Assembly (NCBI GenBank): GCA_963922205.1
Contig: CAWUHX010000158.1
Span: 694,501-758,500 of the forward strand
DNA: 64,000 nt
Direction: 5' to 3'
From: Romanomermis culicivorax
Taxonomy: Eukaryota > Nematoda > Enoplea > Mermithida > Mermithidae
Shown: positions 1-12,813 of the stretch, piece by piece
How the letters are laid out: each line of letters begins with the position of its first letter
Position numbering within the stretch: the first letter of the stretch is position 1
Position numbers and translations under genes: made by a program
The notes under the pieces: generated by a model
What the model was told of the DNA's origin: nothing
Database searches by the model: none
Seen by the model: the letters and a program-made list of their open reading frames with translations, nothing else

Positions 1-2639
1 TCTGGAATTTTTTTCAAAAATTTCTCCCTTCAGTCATTAGCACGCGTGCTAACGTCCAAAAATTTTCATTAGCACGGCACTGCTTTTATTAGCAGTGTGC
101 TAATAGCAGTGTTCGCAAATTGAAAGTTCTATGTAGTGGAAAATTATCAGAATATGGAATGGTACTTGCTTTCCGTAACTTTTTAGAAGCACCTTGCCAA
201 AAAAAAAGGACTTCAAAATTACAGTAATTTTGTTTTTTACGGGATTCATTTTTTTCAGTTTTATATCCCGATCAATTCTCCGGCAGTCTCTGCTCGTGGG
301 ACGCTCGAAATTGCGATAGAAAACGTCTTCTAGCTTTGGGTATACTTTACATGTGTCTGTTTATGATTTATCGCGTCACTGTCTTCTTTTGCTCTAGGTC
401 ACACGAGTCCAGTGCGTAGTTTTGCGCATTCCCCCATACAAGCAGCTTTCTTGACGTGCAGCGACGATTTCCGCGTGCGCTTCTGGTATAGAAAGTCCGC
501 TTTGGAATGAAATCATGTAAATTTTATTGTCTTGTTCACTATATAACATTCTGTTTTATATAATAAATTTACGTACTCATGTTGATAACTTTATCTATCC
601 CTTAGTTTTCCGTGCGGTGACGTCCGCAAGAACGAAAAAAATTGTATGTCGCCCGAGGATCATGCGAATTCGGAATAGAAACATCCAGAACAGCAAAATT
701 TCGTTGAATCTTCGTAACAGTGATCACGACCCGAAAACTAATTGTCACGCACAAATATGACCTTGCATAACATTGAGCAATGGTTAGGCTGTCAGCGAGA
801 TTCAATACAGCGAAGTCTCAGAACAGATTCTCTAAATAGTGAATTTTCAAAAAAATTATCTTCAGAATGGGAAAATGGACTTTGGGCAGGTTAGACGTTT
901 TGGCCTAATAGACCTATTTGGCCTCCATTTCTATCTGGTGTGGTTGTCACACATTTTTGCACGAATCATCAGATTTTTGGCATTATGGCTCTATAGCATG
1001 TGTTTTCACGACATGACAGCTTTTTATTCTGGTTTGTTTATTATAACATATCTACATACATGTTTTTTATTTCTTTTTTCCCTTATTGACTTATTATTCC
1101 CTTTTATATTCTTCTTCTTTTGAGCCACTTTTTGTTTAATTTTTTCAGGCCGCTCTGTTCTATTTTTTACTACTTTTTATTACACCATTTTACTTATCGT
1201 TTCTTTATTATTTGTTTTTGTTTTACCTTCACTGCTTAATTATTCATTTCATTTTATTTGCTTATTTCATTTTGTTTTATTTATTTCATTAATTAAATTT
1301 TCTGCAATTAAACTCCATACAAAACAATTTTAATCGGGATTCCTTATGATATTTTTTTTCTTTCAAAGGCTTTGCAAAAATGTTGTTCTGACAGATTTTT
1401 TTGTGATTTTGGAATGGTCTGTTCGTGCATACTTACCGCAACTGCAGCACAAAAGTATGTGACACTTAGATGGCTAAATGCAGCTAAAAATAGACTGTTT
1501 CAACTAGCAAAGACGATTTTAATATACCTAATTTGCATATTTATTATGAAAATAATGTGTACGTTTACTCACATGGATAGAACTACTATATTCTACTGAC
1601 TTCCCTGTTTTGAGAAACGCTGTTTTGAGTCTCGATATTTTGAATTCCGCTGATGTGCGTTTCGCTGTATTGGGGACACGACATTGGTTTTAGATGAAAA
1701 CCACAATTCGCGTTGCTACAGTACTCAAAATCTGGAAATTTTAATCCTTTTCAACTTTTTTTTGGTCGGTTAATGTGCATCCAAGATGTCATCCTCATCA
1801 TTCACAGAACCAGCATGGCTCTCGAAACTTACACTTTACTTCAATCTAAGGCCCGTATGCCAGAAAGTGGAACAGAATACTTCAAGGAGTAGGCTAATCT
1901 GAGGAGCCGCCACACCCCGGAGTAAGCTAATCCACCGACTAGCTAGTCCTCGGATTACTCTAATCCACAGATTTTCTTTTTCGGCATTCCAGAAAGTGGA
2001 GTAGTGGCGGAGTTCGTAATCCGTGGATTAAACTGTGGAGTAGTGGCAAGAAGACGAGAAAGAAAGTCGTCACATTTTTCACAATGGATTTCTGCTGTTC
2101 ATCATCGGTTGATTGATTTTATTACTTTTCCCTGCAAGACCACTTTATCGACTTTATCGGTTTTTGCTGCAAGACCGCTTTTTGCACTTATTTGTGACTT
2201 TAATTTTTTTATTTTAATATCCTAGAACGCCAAAGGCATCGTCATACTTATTCCCAGATGAAACCCATAAATTTTCACTCTAAAATGATGTTTTAATTGT
2301 TATCAAATACAAAAATTTAATTATGTTCATAAAATTTGGAAAGCATTATGGTTATACGATAAGTTAATGTAGACAAGATATTTCGTTCAAAGATAAATTA
2401 TAGTTCGATTATGTACAAGCGTAACTCAAAAATTCGAATTTTTGATTTTTCGCAGCTTACAAAAATGCATCTTTTCCTTTTTCATACTTTCAAGCCTGCC
2501 GAAAATGCAATTAGAATATTGATACGTAATGTGACTATTAATGAAATGATTTTCACGAACTAAAAATATATAAATCCCAAAAAATTGTTAAATCTATTCG
2601 GGTTTGGGTAACTGAAAATGGCTCGGGCATACTCGGGCA
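1..2639. other. gene-poor AT-rich spacer
   Basis: I see no complete gene here. The left edge holds a perfect 16-bp palindrome at 37-52 and further TTAGCA/TGCTAA words to about 110, probably the end of a repeat cut by the window. A half copy of the M2 repeat lies near 150-205. Bases 1830-2050 contain several imperfect copies of a GGAGTAGTGG/GTAATCC word. A GC-richer patch at 259-500 is listed separately. The rest is AT-rich with short open frames of ordinary length. Confidence 0.5.
259..500 (+). other. GC-richer patch behind a strong acceptor; possible exon fragment
   Basis: A TTTTTTTCAG acceptor ends at 258 and is followed by about 240 bases with clearly higher GC than the flanks. Two frames stay open past it: one for 25 codons, ending in a stop at 331-333, and one for about 60 codons. 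It could be the last exon of a gene entering from the left, or a conserved non-coding piece. No family is recognised. Confidence 0.2.
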
Positions 2640-2795
2640 TATGTGGGACCGGAAATTTGTAAGCATACTGTGACCTAACCTTTAGGAATTTTTCGAGTGA
2701 AAATACCAAAAGAACTATATGTAAACAATTTTGACGACAGTACTGATTTGTGTCACTTTTCTTTTTGGAAGCATTTTATAAAAAACATACTATAG
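2640..2795 (-). repeat. M2 MITE copy (mariner-type ends)
   Basis: The stretch is an inverted relative of the M2 element found at 34920-35164. It shares the phrases around CAGTACTGATTTGTGTCAC, GGTTAGGTCA-type text and a terminal AAAACATACTATAG. The terminal ...ACTATA suggests a TA target site. It carries no coding capacity. Confidence 0.55.
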
Positions 2796-2964
2796 TCCAC
2801 CTCTTTTTAGTGGGCTCCAGTCATGCATGAAAACCTTCGTAGAAGCACATTTTGGTCATCTTCACATCAAAGAAATAAAAAACAATCAAAGCTACGAATT
2901 CTCACTTTCGGTAATAGTAAAAGATACGTAAACCGCATTAATCTGGAAACAAGTTGTAAACAGA

Positions 2965-3420
2965 GTGTAAAGTGACCATTTCCATTGAATTCCCCATGAT
3001 CAAGAACCGCTTAACACAAAAAAACGCAGAAAAACCTTATTTTACCCGCAGAACAATTTTTTTTGTGTGAAGTGACAGTGTCCATTCAATTCACATGGTC
3101 AGAAACCTTTTCCTCCAAAAATCGGAGAAATACATTTTTTACACTCAATATAATTTTGTGTGTAAAGTGATCGTATTCATTAAATTCCCCGTGGTCGAAA
3201 ACCCCTCGTCCCAAATAATCACGCAGGTACGCTTGTTTACACCCGAGATAATTTTTCTTGTAAAGTGACCACGTCCGTCGGCTTCCCAATGGTTGAAAAC
3301 CACTTCCTCCAAAAAGTCAGGGAGTACCTTCATTTACATTAATGTTTTTTGTGTAAAGTGACCGCGTCCATTGAATTCCCCATGATCGAAAACCCTTACA
3401 CATCAAAAATCCAAATAAGG
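2965..3420. repeat. 96-bp tandem repeat, about five copies
   Basis: The phrase GTGTAAAGTGACC, followed by a TCCATTGAATTCCCC-like segment and GGTCGAAAACC, recurs starting near 2965, 3065, 3159, 3257 and 3351, a period of about 95-100 bases. Copies differ by scattered substitutions and small indels. Apparent minus-strand ORFs across it (3086-3667) are products of the repetition and not genes. Confidence 0.8.
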
Positions 3421-4512
3421 CTGCCGGTTCAATTGAAACTGCAAAAAATTCAGGCACCGTAGTGCATAATGCTGCAAAAAAATTATTTTTTTGAAGCCGT
3501 AAGTTTATTGCCAAATTTCGCGGTTTCCGGGACTTTGAACCACCATATAATTGAACATTTGAGATTGCACCCTCAAGATGCTTAGGCGAAGTATGGAGCT
3601 TGGATATGCCACACCCGTTGTGGGGCATGGTGGGACTGCCGGCTTCTAAAAAATGCGTTTTTTGCATATTTTTGACTTCTCACCAAGCACCACTTGCAGA
3701 TAGAGGCGAAATGACGAAAGGCACCCCATAGTTTGCCCCTATGCCCGAAATTATGAAAAAAAACCCGAAGGTTCTAGCTCTTACCGTTTTTGCTCTAAAG
3801 GGGGGACATGAAATTTGGGGGCCAAGTAAATTATAAGTTGACCCCATCGCGCCACCTATGATGATCGATGCATCGATGTCGCAGCCAAACTTTTATTCAA
3901 AATTATGGAAGACACATTGGCTCTATTTAATTAATTTTCCCTTCATGATACAGAGTCCTTGATGATCAGTCTTATTGTTTCAAGATTATCGAAATTAATT
4001 TGCTGATCTCTAGTAAGGCTGTATTTGCCCAGATTCCGACTGCTGCATCAATCACTTCAAAATGAATGGGGTTTGATTTGCCATGCTCCTGCTATTCAAG
4101 CCACAACAGACGAAACTTACTGCAATGAGGCTTTGAAGTTTTAGAGGATTATCAGTTTCCTCAAACCTTCTAAACCTTAAGAACCTCATCTACAGTAAGA
4201 CTAAAATAGCAATCAGGCGTCGTGGCTTTGACCCCACCTAAATATCAGAATTTTCAAGGTGAGCAGGAAAGCGCAATAGACTGGAAATGACGATAGATCT
4301 CGTCGAGATCAATTCAAAAATTTGCTTCAACATCATTTTACTCTATTTTTTCCATTTTAGACGAAGTTATAAGTGGATAAATTTTACTTGAGATTTTCCT
4401 TGTTGCCGGTGTACGATAGCAATGCTTATAAATTGAATTATGTAATGGATAAACGCCACCTCCTGCTGCTATTGCTTCTTCTAACAAAAAATTATCCGAA
4501 GTTTTCACGCTA
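3421..4512. other. spacer without recognisable genes
   Basis: Between the 96-bp array and the mariner-like element I see no gene, RNA or clear repeat. Two GC-richer lines near 3700-3860 have no sustained open frame on either strand. Confidence 0.4.
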
Positions 4513-5213
4513 GGGTGATCCAAAAAAGGCGACGTGTGCCGACTTTCATAACTTTCGAATAGACAAAGTTTTTATAGAGCGCATTGCTGCATTAGACGTC
4601 CCTGCTTTGTCTTTGTTGCAAGGGTCAAGCTTTATGCTCCTAGCATTTATGGTTACTGTACAAAGAGAAGTTCAGGAAAAGTGGTCCTTTTTCAAAAAGT
4701 AAAGGTTGTGAAATCAAAGTAAATGTTGTCCTATTGTGAAAAAAGTTCTGTAAAGCTGTTTACACACAATTATACATTAAAAATCACCCAGATTTGTAAG
4801 TTACACGGAATTCGCCAAAATCAAGAGCCTTTGTTATGAAATTGGAAAAAAAATTAAAGCAAAATCAATTCTGTCATTGACCAGATCAAAAAACGATTAA
4901 AATTATTGGTGGAACAGAAAGTAGAACACAGTCTCTTGTAGTTTCCAGCTGTTATATGGTTCTTATGATTGGATCTATTCTACTTTTCTGCTGTAAAACA
5001 TGTTGATTTTGTCAATTTTTAAATATTTATCAGCAAAAAAATCGACTTTTAGTATTTTCAATTCTAGTCAGTCAATATTCAACAAATCTGGCTGGAATTT
5101 TGCAATTGGCACGCCAGATGTTTTATCTATCGACGACAAGAAAGCGCGTTAAAAAGCTTGACCCGTTTAAAAGCTATAGAAGTCAGTACCGGTCGCCTTT
5201 TTTTGGCTCACCC
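4513..5213. mobile_element. non-autonomous mariner-like element (701 bp)
   Basis: The left end GGGTGATCCAAAAAAGGCGA and the right end, read on the other strand as GGGTGAGCCAAAAAAAGGCG, form inverted repeats of about 45 bp, continuing imperfectly inward. Both ends are flanked by TA (4511-4512 and 5214-5215). GGGTG-x-CCAAAAA ends with a TA duplication are typical of Tc1/mariner elements. The interior has no transposase frame, so this is a deletion derivative or MITE. Confidence 0.75.
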
Positions 5214-7746
5214 TATATATCCTCAAAGCTAGAATAGTTGAACTAGTGTCAGCTGTCAATCTAATTAGCCAATGTGTAATTAGTGGTTAATATATTGCTA
5301 AATACAAAGCTGTATCTCTCAATAATAATAAAATTTTGTGCTTGAGCATTTTTATGCGCTTTGTGCAGTACAATGTTAACCAAGACGGTGGGACGAACGA
5401 TACATAATCCATTCCTCCACGAAGACGTTCTTGAAAAGAAGTGTTTTACTGAATATCCCATGTCGATGTTATGAGTAAGCAGAGAATTAGTAAGTTTGAC
5501 ATTCTGAGAAAAGTTAATTTGCATCTGAATTCTATTTTTGTCCAGTGTAACTTATTTACTGTAAGCACTCCATCAGGCATGTAATTGGCTCTTGCCATGT
5601 TACTGTCTTCTATAGGAGCTATATTTTTCTTTGGAAAATGTCGAGTCCAATTGATATGATAGACATGACTAAAAAAACTCGACATTTACAATAATATGAG
5701 AGTTTCGAAAAGAAATAGTTTTTGGCCATCTGACTATAATCTCCAAAATTTATTAAAAAAATAGAACAAATTTCAAGTGTGTAATAGTGATTACAGTGAT
5801 TTTCAGATACAGTGACTTTCAAGCGTGTAATAGTGCCCGTTTTATTACCAGATTCGAAAATAGAGCTGAAATGTTCGTTTCTGATTGCACAACTGACACC
5901 ATACATCAACGGTAAGAAGTCGACCAAAATTCTCAACTAAACTCCTACTACACACAACTCTATGAAAACTGGGGGTAGGCTATCCTGAATCGTGATTTTA
6001 GGTAGGTCAAGTACGATATGTTTTTACGAAATGCCTCCAAAAATGGACAAGAATCAGTTTACCAAACTTTTACATCAAGATTTTTCATTTAGAACATTGC
6101 TAAATTAGTCGAGTATATTCATAAATTTGCAGCCCGTTGGCACATGTGGTTCAGCAAAGAAAAGTAATAATTTGGAACGGTACTAATACGCTTTTATTAC
6201 TTAGAAGCACTCCGGGAAAAACAGTCTATAGACCAAGTACATGACGTATTGAAGCTAAAACTTGCTGTTGATCTTGAAAATTCCTGTGAATAAAATTCAA
6301 ACACTTCTGAGGATGTGATATTCTTATTCTTCAAGAATCGCTCGAGTTTTAAGATTCTACAAATCACGTTTTTTTGCAAAAGAAATGATCAAACATTGGA
6401 CCTTTTCAGCCATCATCGTTTCAATGATCACCGACTTACAAAGAAATAATGGAAGGCGAGGATTCTCTCGCTATTTCGAATACCACATTTATCGTTGCTT
6501 ACTGTAGATATTGGTGACTTCTACAGCACATTGATCTACGTGGAGGCGGAGCATTTTCCAAATGTAACTTACTGTAGCAGCAATTGTATCTAAAACGCCA
6601 ACGAGCTTTGCAGCAAAATCCCTCGAAATTGAATCTCGTCGGCCGTTATCATGCTAAGCAAGAATATCGTTGATAAGAAAATTCATTAACACATGAAAAA
6701 TGGGGGCATTTTTATATGGAAGCCATCTCATTGTTTATTTTAGCTAAATATATATGACAGCAATATACAGACATCAATTTAGTTGGGCATAAGCGCTTTT
6801 TCTCCTGTAATTTTATCTACATTTTTTGTTTTTTGTTTGTAGTTGGTTGTTTTCCTTGAAGTCTAATTTCGAAAAGTCGGAGCCCGGTGGTCTAAATGGC
6901 AAAAATTGGTCTCCTGGGTCCCCAATTTTCCCAAAATCACGTGCTTAAAAGCACGTTGGCCGTTTGAGCGAACTTTACTTTCTAGGTGGACGATTCTTCT
7001 CTAAACGACATCACGGCTCCTAAGAATGCTATTTTTGGAATAATTCTATCCAAGGAATCTTTTCAATAAAACGAGACAAAGTGCAAACATAAAGGGAAGC
7101 TTCGATTTCTTGTTCTTATCAACGCGTTGTATAATCTCACATTTCGGGTTGAAAAAAGGGAACATTTTCGACATATTCTAAAAAATGCTCCTATATTATA
7201 GAATTTGGTATATTATGCACACTGTAATTTGTGACCACAACTTTGTGTATTGACTTGTTGTTGGTAAACAGATGAAAAAAGGTGAATCCAAAGTCCCCAG
7301 TCACCACCAAAATTTTCCCGGGACGAGAAATTTTCCATATCAGTAAACTTTTGCAAGGTCGTCCGGGCTTTTGTGTACATACACAATTTTCGTTTCAGTA
7401 GACATTACTAAATTTTCTCTAATAATCGGCCGCTTGATCTTCAAGATCAAAAAAATCGGCTACAGTAATCCCGTTCGGACGATCGTCTTACTGTAGCTGG
7501 CCCAAAAAACATCTTACTGTAAAGAATTATCGGTCATCGTCATATACACACACACTTTCAAATCTTATCAATGGAACATGGAACGACATGGAGATTTATA
7601 ATAATTATTTGTCATCATCGCGCCGTTACTTTTACGAAAACGAAATTTTTATCTATTTTTCGACAACAAACTCAATCGCCGTCGATTTTAGTATTATGAT
7701 AATTGACGATCAATGTGATTCGATCGTCGCCCGAATAACCGCAAAA
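5214..7746. other. spacer with one M2-like fragment
   Basis: No gene is supported. An M2-type end (TTAGAAGCACTCCGGGAAAA, then ACAGTCTATAG) lies at about 6200-6225. Minus-strand ORFs of 79-105 codons at 5261-5936 have ordinary AT-rich composition, no splice context and no recognisable motif. The last 200 bases (7560-7746) are richer in GTC/TCG/GCC triplets and lead into the possible leader exon. Confidence 0.4.
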
Positions 7747-7783
7747 ATGGAAATAATCGTCCGTTTTATCTTAATTTTGTCGA
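7747..7783 (+). CDS. possible signal-peptide leader exon
   Basis: A short frame starts with ATG at 7747 and reads MEIIVRFILILS, a basic-free hydrophobic stretch, up to a consensus donor (A|GTAAGT) after 7783, leaving phase 1. The first certain exon of the cysteine-module gene begins behind an acceptor at 12581 with two bases before its ATG, so the two would join in frame through a Thr codon to give a 264-residue protein. Phase agreement by chance is one in three, and the intron would be 4.8 kb, so this is a hypothesis. Confidence 0.3.
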
Positions 7784-10700
7784 GTAAGTTGAAAAAAAAG
7801 TTGGATTTTTTCATAGACATACACACAGTAAACTAGCGAGAATTTTTTTAATTAATCAGCATGAAAAGAATCATGTAATAAACATGATTTTTGCTTAATT
7901 TTAGTCGCTTCTGGGAGTGAAAAAAGAAACGGTAAACAAATCTCTTTTTTTGCAAATGTGATACAACTGAAATTTTAGTAGAAAGTTTTTTATAAAATGC
8001 TTGTAAAATGTGTACCGCACTCAAAGTCCAGCTCTACTGTAAGATTTCTTTACAAAAAAAAAATCGTAACTTTAGTTAGGCTGACAAATTTTCAGTCCCT
8101 TTCGATACATTGATTAGCAGAAAATGAAAAAAACGAGATATTACTGACTTGCCATTCGTAATATTTACAAAAATTTCCCCAAGAATCTGACTACAAAAAT
8201 TTTGAGCTAAGAGGATTCGTCGAAATTTCGTCATCTGCCGTGATTTTTAGATCAGTATTGCATTTCCATTATACTTCTAAACAGATAACAAATACAATTT
8301 TATATTTTTCTCAATTTTCCACATAGGACAATAGACGTAGTAAATTAACTTCTAACAAAATTTTGAGCGGAAATTTTTATAGAAAAGATTATTGAGACTC
8401 AAAGAGAATTTTTCGAATACGAATTCTACAGTAGAGCTTCAACTGGACGATTTCGAGTCGGTACAAGTTTGCATTTGCAACAATCCAGTTCAGTAATTTA
8501 AGGATAAGTGATACCCATTCTAATAGATTCAGCAGTAAGCTACATATCAATGGGTTTCACAAATGGGCGTTTTCTGGTGGTTCAGAGCTTCAGTGCGGAA
8601 AGAGTGGTGTTCTATAGAAAGCCTGTTTTCTTATAAATAATTAGTAAGTTCAATACGGAAAAATTAACAAAGCTCATTGCTGTAATGAGTCGAGAAAATA
8701 TATCTTCCATGCGTGGTGAACAATTGAAAATTTCCTCGCATAACCTCATCAAATGGTCGGACTTTGTCTAGTAACAGTCAGGTATCAAACACAGTCCTAT
8801 CAAAATCAAAAGTGGATAAGCATTTTGATTTTTCTAATATTTATTGAAGAAATTGAAGAAATTTCGCTTTTTTCTACAGTATAAAGTTTACCGCTTCGAG
8901 AAAATGGCGTTTCAAAGTGAACCTTTTTTTAATGTCGCTGCATCTGTTGTTTCAAAATAAATGGATTATGATACTAACTTCATTTTTTTTGTTCAAAGGC
9001 ATTTTATAGGAACCCATAACGTTATGATGTTATCATATAATCTTAGCAGAAGGTGTATGGCTACGCCCGAGACTAAATAAGTTCAACATACGACTGTGCC
9101 TAGTCCTACTCCAAGTCTAAGTCAAAGTCATATCCTAAGGCTTAACGTCACTAGCATAATAAAGTTTTGAGCTTTGAGCTCACAATGGAAGGTCGTCATC
9201 GTCCACAAGCTGTTCTAGTGCGAGTAACACGTTACACCATATTTTTGTCCATTGAAATCTTTTTTACACTAAAATTTGCATAAATATTATGTTAAATTTA
9301 CTTATACCCGATCGTAGCAAAGAGACAAGTTTAAAAGATGCTTAGACATGCATTAGACAGATAATTGTGAGCACTACAATAATGTCCATAAGAAGAAGCA
9401 TTCTATGCAGTTCTGAACTTTGATAAAGTAAAGGAGTTCACATTTCGAAAGTAGTGCAAGGTCGTTCCAGCGAAATTTAATGAATTCGATTTTCCACTCG
9501 TCCATGTCTGTTATAGTTCATCAGATCATGTATGGTTAAGATTTCGATACACATTTACGCAAATTTCAGTGTTAAGAAGGCCTATGGGAAAAATGATGAG
9601 TGTATTTTTCCTCAGGTTGCTGCGGGGTACAGGATGCACAATAACACGTATGGTTTCAGAATTTACATTCGGAGAGCCTCACTCTTTAGCATACGCAAAC
9701 TTAACTTTCTAGGAAAAATGTTTTGTGACTAACATAGAAAAAACAAAATGCTGATAAAATTTTCTTCTGGTTCATTCCAATGAAACGCCGTCAAACCATG
9801 CGTTGATGCCAAATTTGGGATTAGCATTGAGACTTCTTCTTGAATTCTTGAATCTTTCATAAAATAAATCGTCGTGAACGACGAGTTCTGATTATTCCTT
9901 AAAGGTTATGGTCACCAAATTTTCCTTTTACCAACGGAAAGTCTTCGGAACGTTTTAGAATCGGATAATTTTAGCGATTTTCAGGTGTGCACCAAAAAGC
10001 AGGCGTCTTTCCTTGTCTCAGTGACTTCTATTTTATGAAATCTATCTTTATCATCAAACGCACAAAAAATTGAGCATTTTATAGAATTTTTAGCGCCACT
10101 GAGCAAACAGAATGCACGACGCGAGTTTCGACTTACTGATAACGTCAGGTCTTCATACACGTGAAAGTTGTGATGTACATGTGGTTTTTAGGGCAGGATC
10201 TGGCCAGTCTGTCTGCATATTAGGGCATAAAAAATGGACGTAGTCTTGTCATCTTAACACAAAAAATTAGAAATTAAAATATCTTGACGTCATCAAGACG
10301 ATAATAAAATCGTGATGAGAATAATGATGGATCTTATGAAACAAGCGATATTTTCCACTTTTCATTGCCATGGTTACACATGTAATAGAGCTCCAGTTTG
10401 GGGGACGCGTAAAGCAACTTTTCTGTGGGCGGGGTCATCAATTTCCCAAAATTTTAAGGCATTTTTAATTGAAGCTTTTTTTCATCCAAAAAATCCGTTC
10501 AAAAAAATAATTTTTGCTTTAAAAATGACGAAAATATGTATTTATGGCGCGTGGCATCGAAAAATTGATATTTTAGTTCTTTTTTTGTTTAAAATGACTG
10601 TTTTCTATCAAAAAATTTACCTTATTCAGTTTTTGGGACCAAAAGATGGCTAGCCCATTTCAATCATATGATTGGCAAATCCTGAGGTTGCTTAGCCATG

Positions 10701-10804
10701 TGGACAACGATTCCTGGGAAATTCTTATGGGCTCTTCCTTCCAACGACATGCATGACCATAATGGGGTATCACTGTTATTTGAAAATTTTATCTGGAGCT
10801 GAAA
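7784..10804. other. spacer with one M1 MITE
   Basis: Apart from the M1 copy at 8635-8965 I see nothing that I can call. Bases 9095-9160 contain loosely repeated CTAAG/CCTA words. The plus-strand frame at 10312-10653 is open for 113 codons but is rich in Phe/Lys from T and A runs and shows no splice site or motif. Confidence 0.4.
8635..8965. repeat. M1 dispersed repeat copy
   Basis: This is one of seven M1 copies. Its left half contains AGTAAGTTCAATACGGAAAA and a TACTGTAATxA(A/G)xGA block. Its right half contains TTTTTCTACAGTATAAAGTT and ends in ATGGATTATGATA, close to the usual ATGGACTATA terminus. The two halves are inverted relatives. No coding frame is present. Confidence 0.6.
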
Positions 10805-11665
10805 ATGAAATAAAATAGAGAAAATGAAGAAAATAAATACTATCAAATAAAACAAGTCAATAAAATAAATAATTAAAAATGAATATAAGAAAATACAATT
10901 AATAACCAAAAAATAAATGAAATAAATAAAGTAAAATAAATAAAATAAATGTAATGCATGAAATGAATGAAATAAATGAAATAAATAAAGTAAATAAAGT
11001 AAATAAAATAAATTAAATAAATAAAATAAAAATAAATGAAATAAATAAAATAAGAAAAATAAATAAAATAAGAAAAATAAATAAAATAAATAAAGTAAAT
11101 AAAATAAATACAATGAATAAAAAGAATAAAATAAAAATAAATAAAATGAATAAAATAAATAAAATAAATAAACAAATAAAATAAATATAATAAATAAAAT
11201 AAATAAAATAAATAAAATAAATAAAATAAACAAAATAAATAAAATTAATAAAATTAATAAAATTAATAAAATAAATAAAATAAATAAAATAAACAAAATA
11301 AATAAAATTAATAAAATTAATAAAATAAATAAAATAATCAAAGTAAATCAAATTAATAAAATAAAAATAAATAAATAAAATAAATAAAATAAATAAAATA
11401 AATAAAATAAATAAAATAAATAAAATAAATAAATAAAATAAAATAAATAAAATAAATAAAATAAATAAAATAAATAAAATAAATAAAATAAATAAAATAA
11501 ATAAAATAAATAAAATAAACAAAATAAATAAAATAAATAAAATAAGTAAAATAAATAAAATAAACAAAATAAATAAAATTAATAAAATAAATAAAATAAA
11601 TAAAATAAATAAAATAAATAAAATAAATAAAATAAATAAAATAAATAAAATAAATAAATAAATAA
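10805..11665. repeat. AT satellite with 9-bp period
   Basis: About 860 bases are built from AAATAAAAT-type 9-mers with interspersed ATAAA/ATTAATAA variants. The array is most regular between 11180 and 11660. Because the period is a multiple of three and TAA occurs in only some frames, the minus strand keeps long open frames reading Phe-Ile-Leu. Those frames are an effect of the repeat and not genes. Confidence 0.95.
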
Positions 11666-12581
11666 TAAATAAACTCATTGCACGTTTACTTATTCAGTAC
11701 ATAATGAGTTTATTTTTTCTTTTCTGCTCCTTTTTCATGTTACTGCATCTCTTTGCAATTCATATTTTTGAATTTCAACAGAAGATTGCAATGGTTTCTG
11801 AGATAATTTTAGAAAAAAAGCTTCGAACTTTGGAGCAATTTCAGAAAAATTGCTTCAAAGTTCGAATTACTGCCCAACTAATTATCAGATTTTGACAACT
11901 GTTATCTGAAGATTATTGTAAAAATGTCTGTCACATGAAAATTTGACAGATCAACCATAAAACTTTTGTTTTTTGACCTGCAATGGTTTATTTTAATTAT
12001 GAGGAACAAAATTAATGTTTCAAGCAGAAGTTGAAATCTTGAAGAGATACGGAAGGATCATAAATCTGTTTGAACTGCCTTGAACACAAAACTTCTTAAC
12101 AACGTATTTTGCTTGTCAACTCGTTGAATCTAGCTTACAAAATCATGAAAATTCACAGAGGTTGTTGGTTCCACACCATCCGAATTAGATAGTCTTAGAT
12201 ATCGGAAATATGTTCAATTTTAGCAACTATTGACTGTTTTTGCTAAAATCTAAATAAAAAAAGAGGAAAACAAGTACTGTTCCATATTCTTACGATTTTG
12301 TTCTGAATTGCATGTCACTTCGGACTGCAAATTTGTTAACATACCCGACTAATCTCTAGTCAAAAATCATATCATAAAGTTAGTGAATGATTTTGACCAT
12401 AGTACTGCTTTTTGTCCTATGCATTTACAAAAAAACAAACTGGAATAGTTTTGCCACTGAATGCAAATGTCGGAATCCTGTATCTCGTCTGATTACTGTA
12501 ATATAACACTTTCAGGACCACCCAGGTAGTAACTGATTTTCCGCGTAATCTCCTTGTAGATTTTGGTTTTTTCCCATTCAG
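11666..12581. other. spacer before the cysteine-module gene
   Basis: No gene is supported. The frame at 11704-11895 starts with a hydrophobic run (MSLFFLFCSFFMLLHLF) that resembles a signal peptide, but it lies next to the AT satellite in T-rich DNA and I cannot find a convincing donor. Acceptors TTTCAG near 12515 and CATTCAG at 12581 precede the first certain exon. Confidence 0.4.
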
Positions 12582-12583
12582 CA

Positions 12584-12813
12584 ATGTTAATCAAAACCGC
12601 CCTTTTGAAACCTCTGATGGTCGCCACAAACCAGTCGTCATCGTCATCGACTACGAGTAAAAAACGCGGCGGCGCCGTTTGCGCTGAACATTCCGAATGT
12701 TTGTCCGATCTGTGCCTGGAGAATCTATGCGTCGTAGAAAGCCCGGCGCCTGGTAAAGCGGGTGGCGGTGGTTTGTGCCACAAGTCCGAACAGTGTTACT
12801 CGAATTTTTGTTG
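12584..12813 (+). CDS. cysteine-module gene, first certain exon
   Basis: It encodes residues 1-76: a Ser/Thr/Lys-rich head, module 1 and three cysteines of module 2. It starts behind the acceptor TTTTTTCCCATTCAG and ends at TG|GTGAGG in phase 2. The split codon with the next exon gives Trp. Confidence 0.75.

Noticed and set aside
10664..11678. Minus-strand frames of 100-225 codons reading Phe-Ile-Leu repeats
   Set aside because: They are the translation of a 9-bp AT satellite. Period divisible by three explains the openness, and there is no start context, splice site or non-repetitive domain.
12563..12583. Upstream extension of the cysteine-module exon to 12563
   Set aside because: The frame would start at TTG and crosses the polypyrimidine tract of a strong acceptor that ends at 12581.
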